Of a stretch of 42,892 nt of DNA, positions 27,472 to 35,550 are shown piece after piece (position 1 is the stretch's first letter; each line of letters opens with the position of its first letter). Both the position numbers and the translations under genes were made by a program. Where the stretch lies: positions 1 to 42,892 of the forward strand of contig CASEER010000010.1 in the NCBI GenBank assembly GCA_949287085.1, written 5' to 3'. Below the pieces are notes generated by a model. That model was not told the origin of the DNA, did not search any database, and worked only from the letters and a program-made list of their open reading frames with translations. Origin of the DNA: an uncultured Coriobacteriaceae bacterium. GTDB taxonomy: Bacteria; Actinomycetota; Coriobacteriia; Coriobacteriales; Coriobacteriaceae.

Positions 27472-28283
27472 TACAGATCATACTCCTCTCCATCATCAGC
27501 GCCCTCGGCGGAGGCGATGGCCGGAGCGGCCTGCGCGTTCTTTTGACCCTCGACCACGAAGTCGTAGAAGCCGGCGATGGCGGCGGCGATGATCGCGCAG
27601 CCGAGCGTGGGGATGCCCACGTATGCGTTGAGCACGAAGCCGATGAGTAGGAAGATCCACATGTTCTTCTTCATCATCATGGTGAGAAGCATCGCAAGGC
27701 CCACGGCGGGCATCATGCCACCGGCCGTGCTCATGCCACTGAGCACCCACGGCACCTCGTTCTGCAGGAAGTTCATGATGTTCTCGATGACGTACGAACC
27801 AATGCCGGTAGCGATGAACACCGGCACGGCGCGCGTCAAGAAGAAGCAGACCGCGGCGGCCCAGAAGAACTTGTTGACCGCCTTGAACTCACCGGACTCG
27901 GCCGCCTTGTCGGCGCCGTGCAGGAAGGTGGCGTTCGTGGTCATGACCAGGATGTTGAGCTGCTGGACCAGCGTGGCCGTGGGGACGCCGATGGCAACGG
28001 CGAGCGCCGTGGCCTCGGTTACGCTGCCGCCGGACATGATGCCGAGCGACGCGCCCACGATGGTGCCCGAGATGACATCGGGCGGAACGTACGCGCCGAT
28101 GTTGTTGACACCGAGCCACATAAGCTCCATGGTCGCACCAATGATGACCGCGGTGGTCATGTCGCCCAAGATGATGCCAACGCCAACCGACGCGAGCAGG
28201 GGCTTACGGAACCCAAGATGCGGGCCCAACTGGTCCCACTCGCACAGGCCCGCCCAAAGGGCAAGGAGCAGTGCTTGAACCAT
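27471..28283 (-). CDS. PTS mannose/fructose/sorbose-family EIIC
   Basis: This 270-residue multi-span permease has the family hallmark MELMWLGVNNIGAYVPPD and the GIILGDMTTAVIIGA segment. The C-terminus is acidic and cytoplasmic. AAAGGAGG lies well placed before the ATG at 28283. It follows EIIB by 85 nt and overlaps EIID by one base, giving the order A-B-C-D on the minus strand. Confidence 0.94.
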   Translation of the reverse strand: MVQALLLALWAGLCEWDQLGPHLGFRKPLLASVGVGIILGDMTTAVIIGATMELMWLGVNNIGAYVPPDVISGTIVGASLGIMSGGSVTEATALAVAIGVPTATLVQQLNILVMTTNATFLHGADKAAESGEFKAVNKFFWAAAVCFFLTRAVPVFIATGIGSYVIENIMNFLQNEVPWVLSGMSTAGGMMPAVGLAMLLTMMMKKNMWIFLLIGFVLNAYVGIPTLGCAIIAAAIAGFYDFVVEGQKNAQAAPAIASAEGADDGEEYDL

Positions 28284-28368
28284 ACCGTTTCCTCCTTTGC
28301 AAGTATGGAAATCTCAACGAGCCGCCGGGAAGCGGCCCGCAGTGCCGCCAATAAATGGAAAGACCGAG

Positions 28369-28851
28369 CTATCCCTTGAAGTTCTTCAAGAGCTCGGGCA
28401 CGCGCTCCTTGGTGTCGCGCGTGGTGGTCTGCATCCAGCACTCCACGCCGAGCGACTCGAGCTCCTCGAAGGCGCGCTTTTCGTCGGCGGTGATGGACAT
28501 GTTCTTGTGGATGCGCTGACGCTGGTCGTTAAAGCGCATGCCGGAGACGTTGAGGTAGGTAAAGTCGAGCCCGTTCTTCTTCATGGTGAGGGCGTCGATG
28601 GGGTTGCCAAAGAGCACGAGCGTGACCTTTTTGAGCGTCGTCTTCTTGAGGACGTCGATGAACTTCTCGACCGTGAAGACCGACACCTTGATGTTGGGCA
28701 CCGCGAGACCGGCAACCGAGCGCTGAACGGGGTCGTTTGCGCACTGGTCGTTCACGATGATGACCGACTCGATGCCGTAGTCGGGGATCCACGTGGTGGC
28801 CACCTGCCCATGGATCAGGCGGTCGTCGATGTCTACGAGTTTGAGAGGCAT
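28369..28851 (-). CDS. PTS mannose/fructose/sorbose-family EIIB
   Basis: This 160-residue cytoplasmic phosphocarrier takes phosphate from EIIA on His14 (DDRLIHGQV) and passes it to the sugar. I place the start at the ATG at 28851 rather than the one at 28860, because AAGGA is nine bases before the former but only one base before the latter. It follows EIIA by 15 nt. Confidence 0.93.
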   Translation of the reverse strand: MPLKLVDIDDRLIHGQVATTWIPDYGIESVIIVNDQCANDPVQRSVAGLAVPNIKVSVFTVEKFIDVLKKTTLKKVTLVLFGNPIDALTMKKNGLDFTYLNVSGMRFNDQRQRIHKNMSITADEKRAFEELESLGVECWMQTTTRDTKERVPELLKNFKG

Positions 28852-28866
28852 AGCGCTCATTCCTTT

Positions 28867-29298
28867 CTAGAGGTCGAGATTGTCCTCGTCCTCTTCCGCT
28901 GCCAGCTGGACCTTGACCTCTTGGAGTGCCTCGGCGTTGGTGGCAAGCACGTGCTCGCGCACCTCGTCGGGCGTGAGGTCGCACGAAAAGACCAAATCAA
29001 TCAGGACCGGGAGGTTAACGCCGGTGTAGGCCACCATATCGGCCCCGCGCAGCATGGCGCGCGAGATCACGTTGAAGGGCGTGCCGCCGTAGATGTCGCA
29101 GAGCGCGACCACGTGGTCGTACATCTCGTCGAACTCCGCATACACCTCGGAGAACTCGGCTTCAAACTCCTCGGCGCTCTTGTTCTCGGTCAGCGACAGC
29201 GCACGAACGCGCGTCTGCTTGCCGGCGAGCATCTCCGCACCTTCGAGCAGCGCCTCACCAATGTGGGCGTGCGTCGCAAGGATGATTCCGAACGACAT
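28867..29298 (-). CDS. PTS mannose/fructose/sorbose-family EIIA
   Basis: This 143-residue cytoplasmic subunit accepts phosphate from HPr, probably on His10 in FGIILATHAHIGEA, the place of the active His in EIIA-Man. The conserved CDIYGGTPFN segment follows. The ATG at 29298 has GGGAGG upstream; an in-frame upstream ATG would add 35 non-family residues. It is the first gene of the PTS operon and diverges from the DeoR regulator across 326 nt. Confidence 0.93.
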   Translation of the reverse strand: MSFGIILATHAHIGEALLEGAEMLAGKQTRVRALSLTENKSAEEFEAEFSEVYAEFDEMYDHVVALCDIYGGTPFNVISRAMLRGADMVAYTGVNLPVLIDLVFSCDLTPDEVREHVLATNAEALQEVKVQLAAEEDEDNLDL

Positions 29299-29382
29299 GC
29301 ATTCCTCCCTTTTGTCATGGGCCGTGGGTTGTACGGCTGCTTCCACAGACGGATACCAGAGGTGTTCACAGGCGATTGCTCC

Positions 29383-29411
29383 TTTTTGTTCAGTTTTGAA
29401 CATTTTGAAAC
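29383..29411. promoter_or_regulatory. Candidate DeoR operator, copy 1 (EIIA side)
   Basis: The plus strand reads TTTTTGTTC, then AGTTTTGAAC, then ATTTTGAAAC. The dyad GTTCA/TGAAC sits inside it. Nearly the same string recurs at 29579-29605 in front of the regulator. DeoR-family proteins commonly bind repeated AT-rich sites like this. Confidence 0.5.
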
Positions 29412-29578
29412 GAATCGGATGAACACCGCATGCAGCTCGATTGATACTAAATTAGGCTCTGTACATCGAGGTTTTCTGCACGGGAATATCATATCAAAAC
29501 TTTATTTGCACCATCGGCCTCCGTGTAGAAATTACCACTCGGGGTCTGTATTTGACCGTTAACGAATATTTTTGATTC

Positions 29579-29605
29579 TTTTTGTTCTATTCTGATATTT
29601 TGAAG
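29579..29605. promoter_or_regulatory. Candidate DeoR operator, copy 2 (regulator side)
   Basis: The plus strand reads TTTTTGTTC, then TATTCTGAT, then ATTTTGAAG, ending 20 bases before the regulator's ATG. It overlaps the AT-rich promoter area (TTGATT at 29573, TATTTT-like -10). The rest of the 326-nt divergent spacer holds no gene that I can see. Confidence 0.5.
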
Positions 29606-29624
29606 ATGGCATAAGGAGGCTAAA

Positions 29625-30383
29625 ATGCTCAAAGTACAGCGCCAGGAAGAAATCGTACGCCTGTGCAACTCCACCGGGCTCCTCACCGTCAACGAGGCGG
29701 CGGAGTTGCTCAGCACCTCGCCCATGACCATTCGGCGCGACTTGGAAGAACTGGCACGGGAGGGTCGCATCGAGCGCGTGCGCGGCGGCGCCAAAAGCGT
29801 GATGAACGTGCCGCAAATGGCGCGCGAATACCCGCACGATAAAAAGCGCTCGCAGCACTATGCCGAAAAGCAGCACATCGCCAAGCTTGCGGCGGGGCTG
29901 CTCCGTGACGGGGACGCCGTCTTTTTGGGCGCGGGCACCACCTGCGAGCTCATTGCGCACAACCTGGGCGAAAAGGCGATCATCATCGTGACCAATAGCT
30001 TGTCGGCGTTTGAGGTACTCAAAGATAACCCCTATATCGAGCTGTACCTATTGGGCGGGCTCTACCGCCGCAAGACGAGCGTGCTCTATGGGCACCTGAC
30101 CGAAGAGGCGCTCTCGTCCATGAGCATCGACAAGGTGTTCTTTGGGGTGAACGGCATCTGCGCGCCCGACGTGATGGGCCATAACATTGACATCTCGAAC
30201 CTACAGCGCATGGCACTCGACAAGGGGCGCAAGCGCTATATTGTTGCCGACTCGTCCAAGTTTTTCCGGCGCGACCTGTTTACGTTCTATAGCCTGGAGC
30301 AGATCGATGCCGTGATTACCGACCCCGGCATCACGCCCGAGCAGCGCGCCTCATGCGAGCAGTACACCCGCGTCATGTGCTAG
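29625..30383 (+). CDS. DeoR-family transcriptional regulator
   Basis: This 252-residue protein has the N-terminal DeoR winged helix (LTVNEAAELLSTSPMTIRRD and the following LEREGR-like wing RIERVRGGA, about 20-56) and a C-terminal ISOCOT-type sugar-phosphate sensor domain with GAGTTCELIA and ITDPGITPEQ. Such proteins usually repress sugar genes until a phosphosugar binds. AAGGAGG precedes the ATG. It diverges from the PTS operon and is followed 23 nt later by the sulfatase maturase, so it probably controls both import and sulfatase activation. Confidence 0.95.
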   Translation: MLKVQRQEEIVRLCNSTGLLTVNEAAELLSTSPMTIRRDLEELAREGRIERVRGGAKSVMNVPQMAREYPHDKKRSQHYAEKQHIAKLAAGLLRDGDAVFLGAGTTCELIAHNLGEKAIIIVTNSLSAFEVLKDNPYIELYLLGGLYRRKTSVLYGHLTEEALSSMSIDKVFFGVNGICAPDVMGHNIDISNLQRMALDKGRKRYIVADSSKFFRRDLFTFYSLEQIDAVITDPGITPEQRASCEQYTRVMC

Positions 30384-30406
30384 AGCGCAAGCCACAAAGG
30401 AGCCCC

Positions 30407-31507
30407 ATGAAGTACATCAGCTTTTTGATCAAGCCTGCATCCGCCTCGTGCAATATGCGGTGCCGGTACTGTTTTTACGCTGATGTTGCCGAGCACCGCG
30501 CCGTGCGCTCGCATGGCGTAATGGGCCGGGACGTCATGGAGGCGCTCATTGACCGCGCCCTGGGCCTGGGCGACGACGCTCAGATTTCCTTTGCCTTTCA
30601 GGGCGGCGAGCCCACGCTCGCGGGGCTCGACTTTTTTCGCGCCTTTGTAAGCCGCGTGGACGAGCTGCGCACGCACCAGCGTGTGACCTATGCCATCCAA
30701 ACCAACGGCTATGTGATTGACGACGCGTGGGCCTCGTTTTTCCACGAGCACCGCTTCTTGGTTGGCGTTTCGCTTGACGGCTACCGCGACCTGCACGATT
30801 GGCTACGGCCCAATGCCCAGGGCGCGGGCACGTTTAGCCGGGTGATGCACGCTATCGAGGTGCTGCGCGCGCATGAAGTTGAGTTCAACGTGCTCACCGT
30901 GCTTACGGCGCAGCTTGCCCGCCACCCGCAGAAGCTCTACCGCTTCTACCGCGACCACCACCTGGATTATGTGCAGCTCATTCCCTGCTTGCCCGGCTTG
31001 GACGACGAGGCGGACGAGTTTTCGCTCACGCCGGAGCTCTTCGCCTCGTTCTATCGCGTGTTCTACCGGCAATGGCTCGATGAGTACCAGCACGGGCACT
31101 ATCGCTCAGTCACGCTGTTTGACAACGTGATCCCGCTCTTTGCCGGCGTGGTGCCGCAGCAGTGCGGGATGCTCGGCCAATGCGCACCGCAGTTTGTGGT
31201 AGAGAGCTCGGGCGACGTGTATCCGTGCGATTTTTACGTGCTTGACCAGTACCGGTGCGGCAACATCTTCACCAATACGCTCGAGGAGCTTGCCACCTGC
31301 GACGCCCTGCGCACGTTCTTAGCCGAGCCCCGGCGCGCGTGCGCCGTGTGCGCCGACTGCCCCTTCGAGCAGATCTGCCACCGCAACTGCAAGCGCCTCA
31401 ACATTGCCTACTATCGCGATGATTACTGCGGCTATCGCGCCTTTTTGGAGGAAGCCGCCCCCAGCATGGCCGCCATTGCCCGTACCCTTCGGCAGTCGCG
31501 ACGCTGA
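30407..31507 (+). CDS. Anaerobic sulfatase-maturating enzyme (radical SAM, SPASM)
   Basis: This 366-residue radical-SAM protein oxidises the active-site Cys of sulfatases to formylglycine without oxygen. The 4Fe-4S/SAM motif is C15-x3-C19-x2-C22 (ASCNMRCRYCFY). The C-terminal SPASM cysteines follow in CGMLGQC, YPCDFY and the ACAVCADCPFEQICHRNC cluster. The aspartate in YPCDFY matches the proposed catalytic residue of the family. The start ATG at 30407 has AAAGGAG upstream; the longer in-frame form is not needed. All three sulfatases in the window carry CxPxR, the class this enzyme can mature, so one maturase probably serves them all. Confidence 0.94.
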   Translation: MKYISFLIKPASASCNMRCRYCFYADVAEHRAVRSHGVMGRDVMEALIDRALGLGDDAQISFAFQGGEPTLAGLDFFRAFVSRVDELRTHQRVTYAIQTNGYVIDDAWASFFHEHRFLVGVSLDGYRDLHDWLRPNAQGAGTFSRVMHAIEVLRAHEVEFNVLTVLTAQLARHPQKLYRFYRDHHLDYVQLIPCLPGLDDEADEFSLTPELFASFYRVFYRQWLDEYQHGHYRSVTLFDNVIPLFAGVVPQQCGMLGQCAPQFVVESSGDVYPCDFYVLDQYRCGNIFTNTLEELATCDALRTFLAEPRRACAVCADCPFEQICHRNCKRLNIAYYRDDYCGYRAFLEEAAPSMAAIARTLRQSRR

Positions 31508-31578
31508 GCGCAGCGTGTGGCGGAGGCCTGCCCTATTTGCCACCTTCTTGCTGTAAACAACGTCCTGACACCGAACTC

Positions 31579-31887
31579 TCAAGCAAGGCCATACCTCGCC
31601 CTCAATTCGGCGGATACCGACTGGGCATCCCTCACACGGCCGGAGGCGACATCGGTCTCCGCCTCGGCAAGACGAGCGCGGAAGTCCTCCTCCCCCGTCA
31701 CCTCGAGCGGGTCTGCCGGCGCGGCGGACACCCAAGCGCGGCGGCCGTCGAACAACCAGTACACGCGCGCGCCGTCCGCGATGCCGAGCGCTGTCCGCAC
31801 CTCCTTGGGCACGGTCGTCTGCCCGCCCTTTGTAAGAAATCCAATCTGATACGCTAATTGTATATGCTTCTCAGACAATTCAGGCAT
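31579..31887 (-). CDS. AbrB/SpoVT-type DNA-binding protein, antitoxin-like
   Basis: This 102-residue protein has a swapped-hairpin AbrB domain (FLTKGGQTTVPKEVRTALGI, about 17-36, then VYWLFDGRRAWV). Its C-terminal tail (AEAETDVASGRVRDAQSV) resembles the toxin-binding tails of small antitoxins. No toxin gene adjoins: upstream is the ClC gene and downstream the convergent maturase. I see no good ribosome site. A dyad ATTGT/ACAAT lies at 31899-31913, just upstream of the start, and may be its own operator. Confidence 0.75.
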   Translation of the reverse strand: MPELSEKHIQLAYQIGFLTKGGQTTVPKEVRTALGIADGARVYWLFDGRRAWVSAAPADPLEVTGEEDFRARLAEAETDVASGRVRDAQSVSAELRARYGLA

Positions 31888-31938
31888 TACGAGAATGGAT
31901 TGTTTCTTACAATGCCTTTGGAGACCCCCTATTAAAAG

Positions 31939-33360
31939 CTACTCGGCACGGTCCTCGGTAGGCACTGCCTTCTCGTGGTGTTCGGCGATGACCTCCTCGA
32001 CGCTGTGGCCTTGATCCCCCTCAAGCGAGCGCCACTTGGGCGTTACGATGCGCTGCGCCGGGTACACGCCGCGATGGCCGGCTACCAGGTAGCTCACAAA
32101 CGACACGATCACAAAATACGGCGCCGCCATACCGCCAAACAGGTCAACGCCCAGCAGAATTGTTGTGATGGGCACGTTGAGCGCCGCGCCAAACACGCCG
32201 ATCATGCCCAGCGCCGCCGCATAGGACGGTGTGGCATCAAGCAGCGGCCCCAGCACCGAGCCAAGCCAGCCGCCCAGCGAGGCACCAATGCCAAAGATGG
32301 GGGTCACCTCGCCCCCTTGGAAGCCCGCACCCAGCGTGAGCGCCGTCATCACGAGCTTCAGCAGCGCGTCGAACGGCGTGGTCTCGCCACGAAAGCCCGC
32401 TTGCACCAGCCATGACGACAAGCCGGCATAGTCGTACAGCCCAAAGACCACGTACACGGCAAGCACCACGAGCGCGCCCGCCACCGCGGCAAGCAGATAG
32501 TTGGTAATGTGCGCCGCGTAAAACCGTTTCACGCAGCGGATGGCGCCCGAGAACAAGCGCGCCACAATGCCAAACGCCACCGCAGCCAGCACGGCAAACG
32601 CAATGGACGTCGGGCTCATCTGGGGTACCACGCCCACCACGTAGCCCTCGCGCGCGGCGCCCAGGCTCGTTGTCACCAGGTCGCCCACAAACGACGCCAC
32701 CAAGCAGTACGCGCCCGCGCGGTACTGCAGCTTGCCCACAAAGCACATCTCCATGCCAAAGAACGCGCCGGCGAGCGGCGTGCCAAACACGCCACCAAAC
32801 GCCGCCGAGATCCCCGCCATCATAAGATCCTGGTGGTCGTATTCATCGAGCTTGCACAGGCGCGACACAGTGTCGGCGATGGTGCCGCCAATCTGCACGG
32901 CCGTGCCCTCGCGGCCCGCCGAGCCGCCAGCCAGGTGCGTGGCCACCGAGCACACAAAGGTAAAGGGAGCCATCACGGGCGGGATGTGCCTTCCGGCTAC
33001 AGTGCAGTCAATCACCAGGTTGTTGCCGCGCGCAGCCCCGTGGCCATAAGTGCGGTAGAGCCAGGCCGTGCCCACGCCCACCAGCGGCAACAGCGCAAAA
33101 CACAGCACGTGCGTGGAGCGAAAGCTCGTCACCGCATCAAGGCAGGTCAAAAACGCCCACGCCGCAACACCCATGATCACGGCCACGATCACCACCAGCA
33201 CAAAGAGGTGCAGGCTCTGGCCAAAGTTCCGCGCGCCGCGGAGCGTATCTTCGGCAAACACGTGCTCGCGCTGCATCACGTAGGAGCCGATGGTGCGCGC
33301 CACGCCGCCGCCCGACGTCTGCTGCTTGGTATCCGTTGCTGTAGCACTCTGCTCGGCCAC
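31939..33360 (-). CDS. ClC-family chloride/anion channel or exchanger
   Basis: This 473-residue membrane protein shows the ClC selectivity-filter segments. GSAGREGTAVQIG carries the gating glutamate (the usual motif is GREGP), and GGEVTPIFGIGASLGG stands in for the GxFxP region. About ten hydrophobic helices can be made out. The start is GTG with GGGGGAG five bases upstream. The ion is probably chloride, but a role in balancing charge or exporting anions near the sulfatases cannot be excluded. The motif TGGTTTACCGGTA lies at 33400-33412, 40 nt upstream. Confidence 0.92.
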   Translation of the reverse strand: MAEQSATATDTKQQTSGGGVARTIGSYVMQREHVFAEDTLRGARNFGQSLHLFVLVVIVAVIMGVAAWAFLTCLDAVTSFRSTHVLCFALLPLVGVGTAWLYRTYGHGAARGNNLVIDCTVAGRHIPPVMAPFTFVCSVATHLAGGSAGREGTAVQIGGTIADTVSRLCKLDEYDHQDLMMAGISAAFGGVFGTPLAGAFFGMEMCFVGKLQYRAGAYCLVASFVGDLVTTSLGAAREGYVVGVVPQMSPTSIAFAVLAAVAFGIVARLFSGAIRCVKRFYAAHITNYLLAAVAGALVVLAVYVVFGLYDYAGLSSWLVQAGFRGETTPFDALLKLVMTALTLGAGFQGGEVTPIFGIGASLGGWLGSVLGPLLDATPSYAAALGMIGVFGAALNVPITTILLGVDLFGGMAAPYFVIVSFVSYLVAGHRGVYPAQRIVTPKWRSLEGDQGHSVEEVIAEHHEKAVPTEDRAE

Positions 33361-33450
33361 GCTACTCCCCCATCACCTGGTAGACAATCGCTCATTACCT
33401 GGTTTACCGGTACCACCCGCCGGCGGCGCCCCCATCGTAGCAGGGTGCCG

Positions 33451-34248
33451 TTACAGCACCGTAAAGCGCACGAGGTTGTAGGTACAGATAATCATGATCA
33501 GCACGATGGCAAACACGTAGAGCCGGTCCACCGCGGCAGAATCCATATGGCGCAGCAGCTTACGGCCCACGACCGAACCCAAGATGGCCATGAGCGCCAT
33601 GCCCGCAAGCACGAGCGGGACAAACTCCGGCACGCTCCCCGTCACGAGCGTGTAGATGAGGCTCGCCGTCTGCGAGAACGCGATGATAAAGAGCGATGCC
33701 TGCGCGGCCGGTTTGCTCTCCATAGAAAAGAAGAAGACAAGAATGGCCAGGTTAAAGGGGCCGCCGCCAATGCCTAAGAACGACCAGCACGCGCCCGCGC
33801 AAAACCCAATGACCGCCTGCGCCGCAACGCTCTTGAGCTCGAGGCTCTGGATGCGCGCCTTGTTGAGCGTGTAGACGAGCACCAAAAGCGACAGGGCAAT
33901 GAGCACCGCCGCCTGCACCGCGCCCACGAGCTCGGCGTTGGGAAACACGGCGCTCAGCTGGTTGAAGACCATCTTGCCGATGACCCCGCCCACGGCCGAG
34001 CTGATTGCGATGGGCGCCATCGCGCGGGCATCGATGTCCGACTGCTTGCTTGCCGCGTTTTGGGCGAGCGTTGAGAGCGACATGATGAGCACCGACATGC
34101 TCGACAAAAAGCTTACCGTGCTCACGCTCATGACGTTCATGGCGTCAACGACGGGCTTGATGATCACGCCGCCGCCGATGCCGCAGAGCGGGCCTAGCAG
34201 CGAGGCAAGAAAGCAGACGATGAATACGGGCAGATAGTGCATATCCAT
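33451..34248 (-). CDS. TauE/SafE (TSUP) family permease
   Basis: This 265-residue membrane protein has the two TSUP half-repeats: LLGPLCGIGGGVIIKPVV near the N-terminus and GACWSFLGIGGGPFNLAIL in the middle. Family members export or import sulfite, sulfoacetate and related sulfur anions or organic acids. The start ATG at 34248 has GGGAG six bases upstream; a longer in-frame start exists but adds non-family residues. Its setting between sulfatase clusters makes removal of released sulfate or sulfite a reasonable guess, not shown by the sequence. Confidence 0.92.
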   Translation of the reverse strand: MDMHYLPVFIVCFLASLLGPLCGIGGGVIIKPVVDAMNVMSVSTVSFLSSMSVLIMSLSTLAQNAASKQSDIDARAMAPIAISSAVGGVIGKMVFNQLSAVFPNAELVGAVQAAVLIALSLLVLVYTLNKARIQSLELKSVAAQAVIGFCAGACWSFLGIGGGPFNLAILVFFFSMESKPAAQASLFIIAFSQTASLIYTLVTGSVPEFVPLVLAGMALMAILGSVVGRKLLRHMDSAAVDRLYVFAIVLIMIICTYNLVRFTVL

Positions 34249-34374
34249 ATGTGTCTCCCAGCACGCGCCCAGAAGCGTACTCAGGGCGCAAGGTTGTTGA
34301 TACCGCCATGTCTTACACGACAAAGAGCCGCCGCCAGCGATAAAGGCGCGCGGGCCGCAACCAATGCGCCTACC

Positions 34375-34403
34375 AACATACGCTGCGTGGGCTCAGCCGT
34401 CAA
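34375..34403 (-). promoter_or_regulatory. Promoter of the TauE/SafE gene
   Basis: Minus-strand TTGACG and TATGTT are separated by exactly 17 bp. The leader would be about 120 nt. The 423-nt spacer 34249-34671 holds this and the divergent PTS promoter; I see no gene in it. Confidence 0.5.
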
Positions 34404-34550
34404 ACCCGTTGTCCAGCCGAATAAAATTTGTACACCCTGATTCGAAGTTCGAGCATGCGTACATGACCCGCACGCTTCTGCAAGGCACCGTTCGCCGGAG
34501 GAAACCAACCGTTCACATAGTAAACGGCGCGTTAAAGTGCCACGCGTAGC

Positions 34551-34580
34551 TTTACAACTCTATATATAGATATATACAGT
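34551..34580 (+). promoter_or_regulatory. Promoter and palindromic operator of the second PTS
   Basis: TTTACA (34551-34556) and TATACA (34573-34578) are 16 bp apart. Overlying them is a dyad at 34557-34580: ACT-C-TATATAT on the left and ATATATA-C-AGT on the right, two bases apart. It shares ACTCTRTATAT with a site before sulfatase 3 (36439-36459). GntR/HutC-type regulators often bind TATATA-centred dyads, so the GntR at 38139 is the natural candidate. Confidence 0.5.
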
Positions 34581-34671
34581 TCAGAGAGAACGAGCAGCTG
34601 GAACTCGTAGGCGCGCAATCGGGTGCCTCGCCGCTCATTCTTTCCGAAAAACCAGCGAAAGGCGGACGGCA

Positions 34672-35550
34672 ATGATTAACATTTTTCAAGTCCTGCTGCT
34701 GTCACTGATGGCCGCATTCACCGTGGTATGCGGCCAAAACTGGTGGCAGACGGCAAACCAGCCGGTGTTCTGCGGCATGATGGCAGGCATCATCATGGGC
34801 GACCCGGTAACGGGCCTCTTTATTGGCGGTAGCATGCAGCTCACGGTGCTCGGAATCGGCACCTTCGGCGGCTCCTCGCACATCGATGCAAACTCCGGCT
34901 CCATTCTCGCCACGGCATTCTCGGTTGCGCTCGGCATGGACCCCTCTCAGGCACTTGCCGCTATCGCCGTTCCCGTTGCCGCGGTCCTTACGGTAACCGA
35001 CATTCTCGGTCGCTTCTGCAACACGTTCTTCCAGCATCGTATCGACGCGCTCATCGAGCGTGAAGACTATGCGGGCATCCAGCGCAACTTCCTGTACGGC
35101 GCCATCCCCTGGGCGCTCTCGCGCGCCCTTCCCGTGGGGCTTGCGCTTGCCTTTGGCCAGGGCGTCGTCCAGACGCTTATGGACGTGCTCAACGGCCCGC
35201 TCGCTTGGCTCGGCACCGGCCTTGGCGTTGCCGGCGCGGTGCTCCCGGCGGTCGGCTTCGCCATCTTGCTGCGCTACCTGCCGGTCAAGCATTTCTGGCA
35301 CTACCTCATCTTGGGCTTTGTGGTGACGGTCTTCATGAGCTACCTCTTTACCAACGTCAAGACCATCGGCACCGCCGTGGCCGGTGTGGCCGAGGGCTTC
35401 ACGGGCTCGTTCATCAACCTGCCCATGATCGGCATCGCGCTCATTGGCACGTTCCTTGCCGTCAACCACTATCGCACGCTTGTAAACAGCTCGAAGAACG
35501 CACCCGTTGAGGCTGCCACGCAGGAAGGAGACGATGACGATGAGCTCTAA
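34672..35550 (+). CDS. PTS mannose/fructose/sorbose-family EIIC, second system
   Basis: This 292-residue permease has the family features IIMGDPVTGLFIGGSMQLTV and GIGTFGGSSHIDANSG. It ends in an acidic cytoplasmic tail (EGDDDDEL). AAGGCGG lies upstream of the ATG. It is followed by an overlapping EIID and then sulfatase 3. It differs clearly from the first EIIC (27471-28283), so it probably takes a different sugar. No EIIA or EIIB gene accompanies it in the window. Confidence 0.93.
   Translation: MINIFQVLLLSLMAAFTVVCGQNWWQTANQPVFCGMMAGIIMGDPVTGLFIGGSMQLTVLGIGTFGGSSHIDANSGSILATAFSVALGMDPSQALAAIAVPVAAVLTVTDILGRFCNTFFQHRIDALIEREDYAGIQRNFLYGAIPWALSRALPVGLALAFGQGVVQTLMDVLNGPLAWLGTGLGVAGAVLPAVGFAILLRYLPVKHFWHYLILGFVVTVFMSYLFTNVKTIGTAVAGVAEGFTGSFINLPMIGIALIGTFLAVNHYRTLVNSSKNAPVEAATQEGDDDDEL

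Noticed and set aside
29299..29403. 35-residue N-terminal extension of EIIA
   Set aside because: The extension has no family similarity, covers operator-like DNA, and a good ribosome site precedes the internal ATG.
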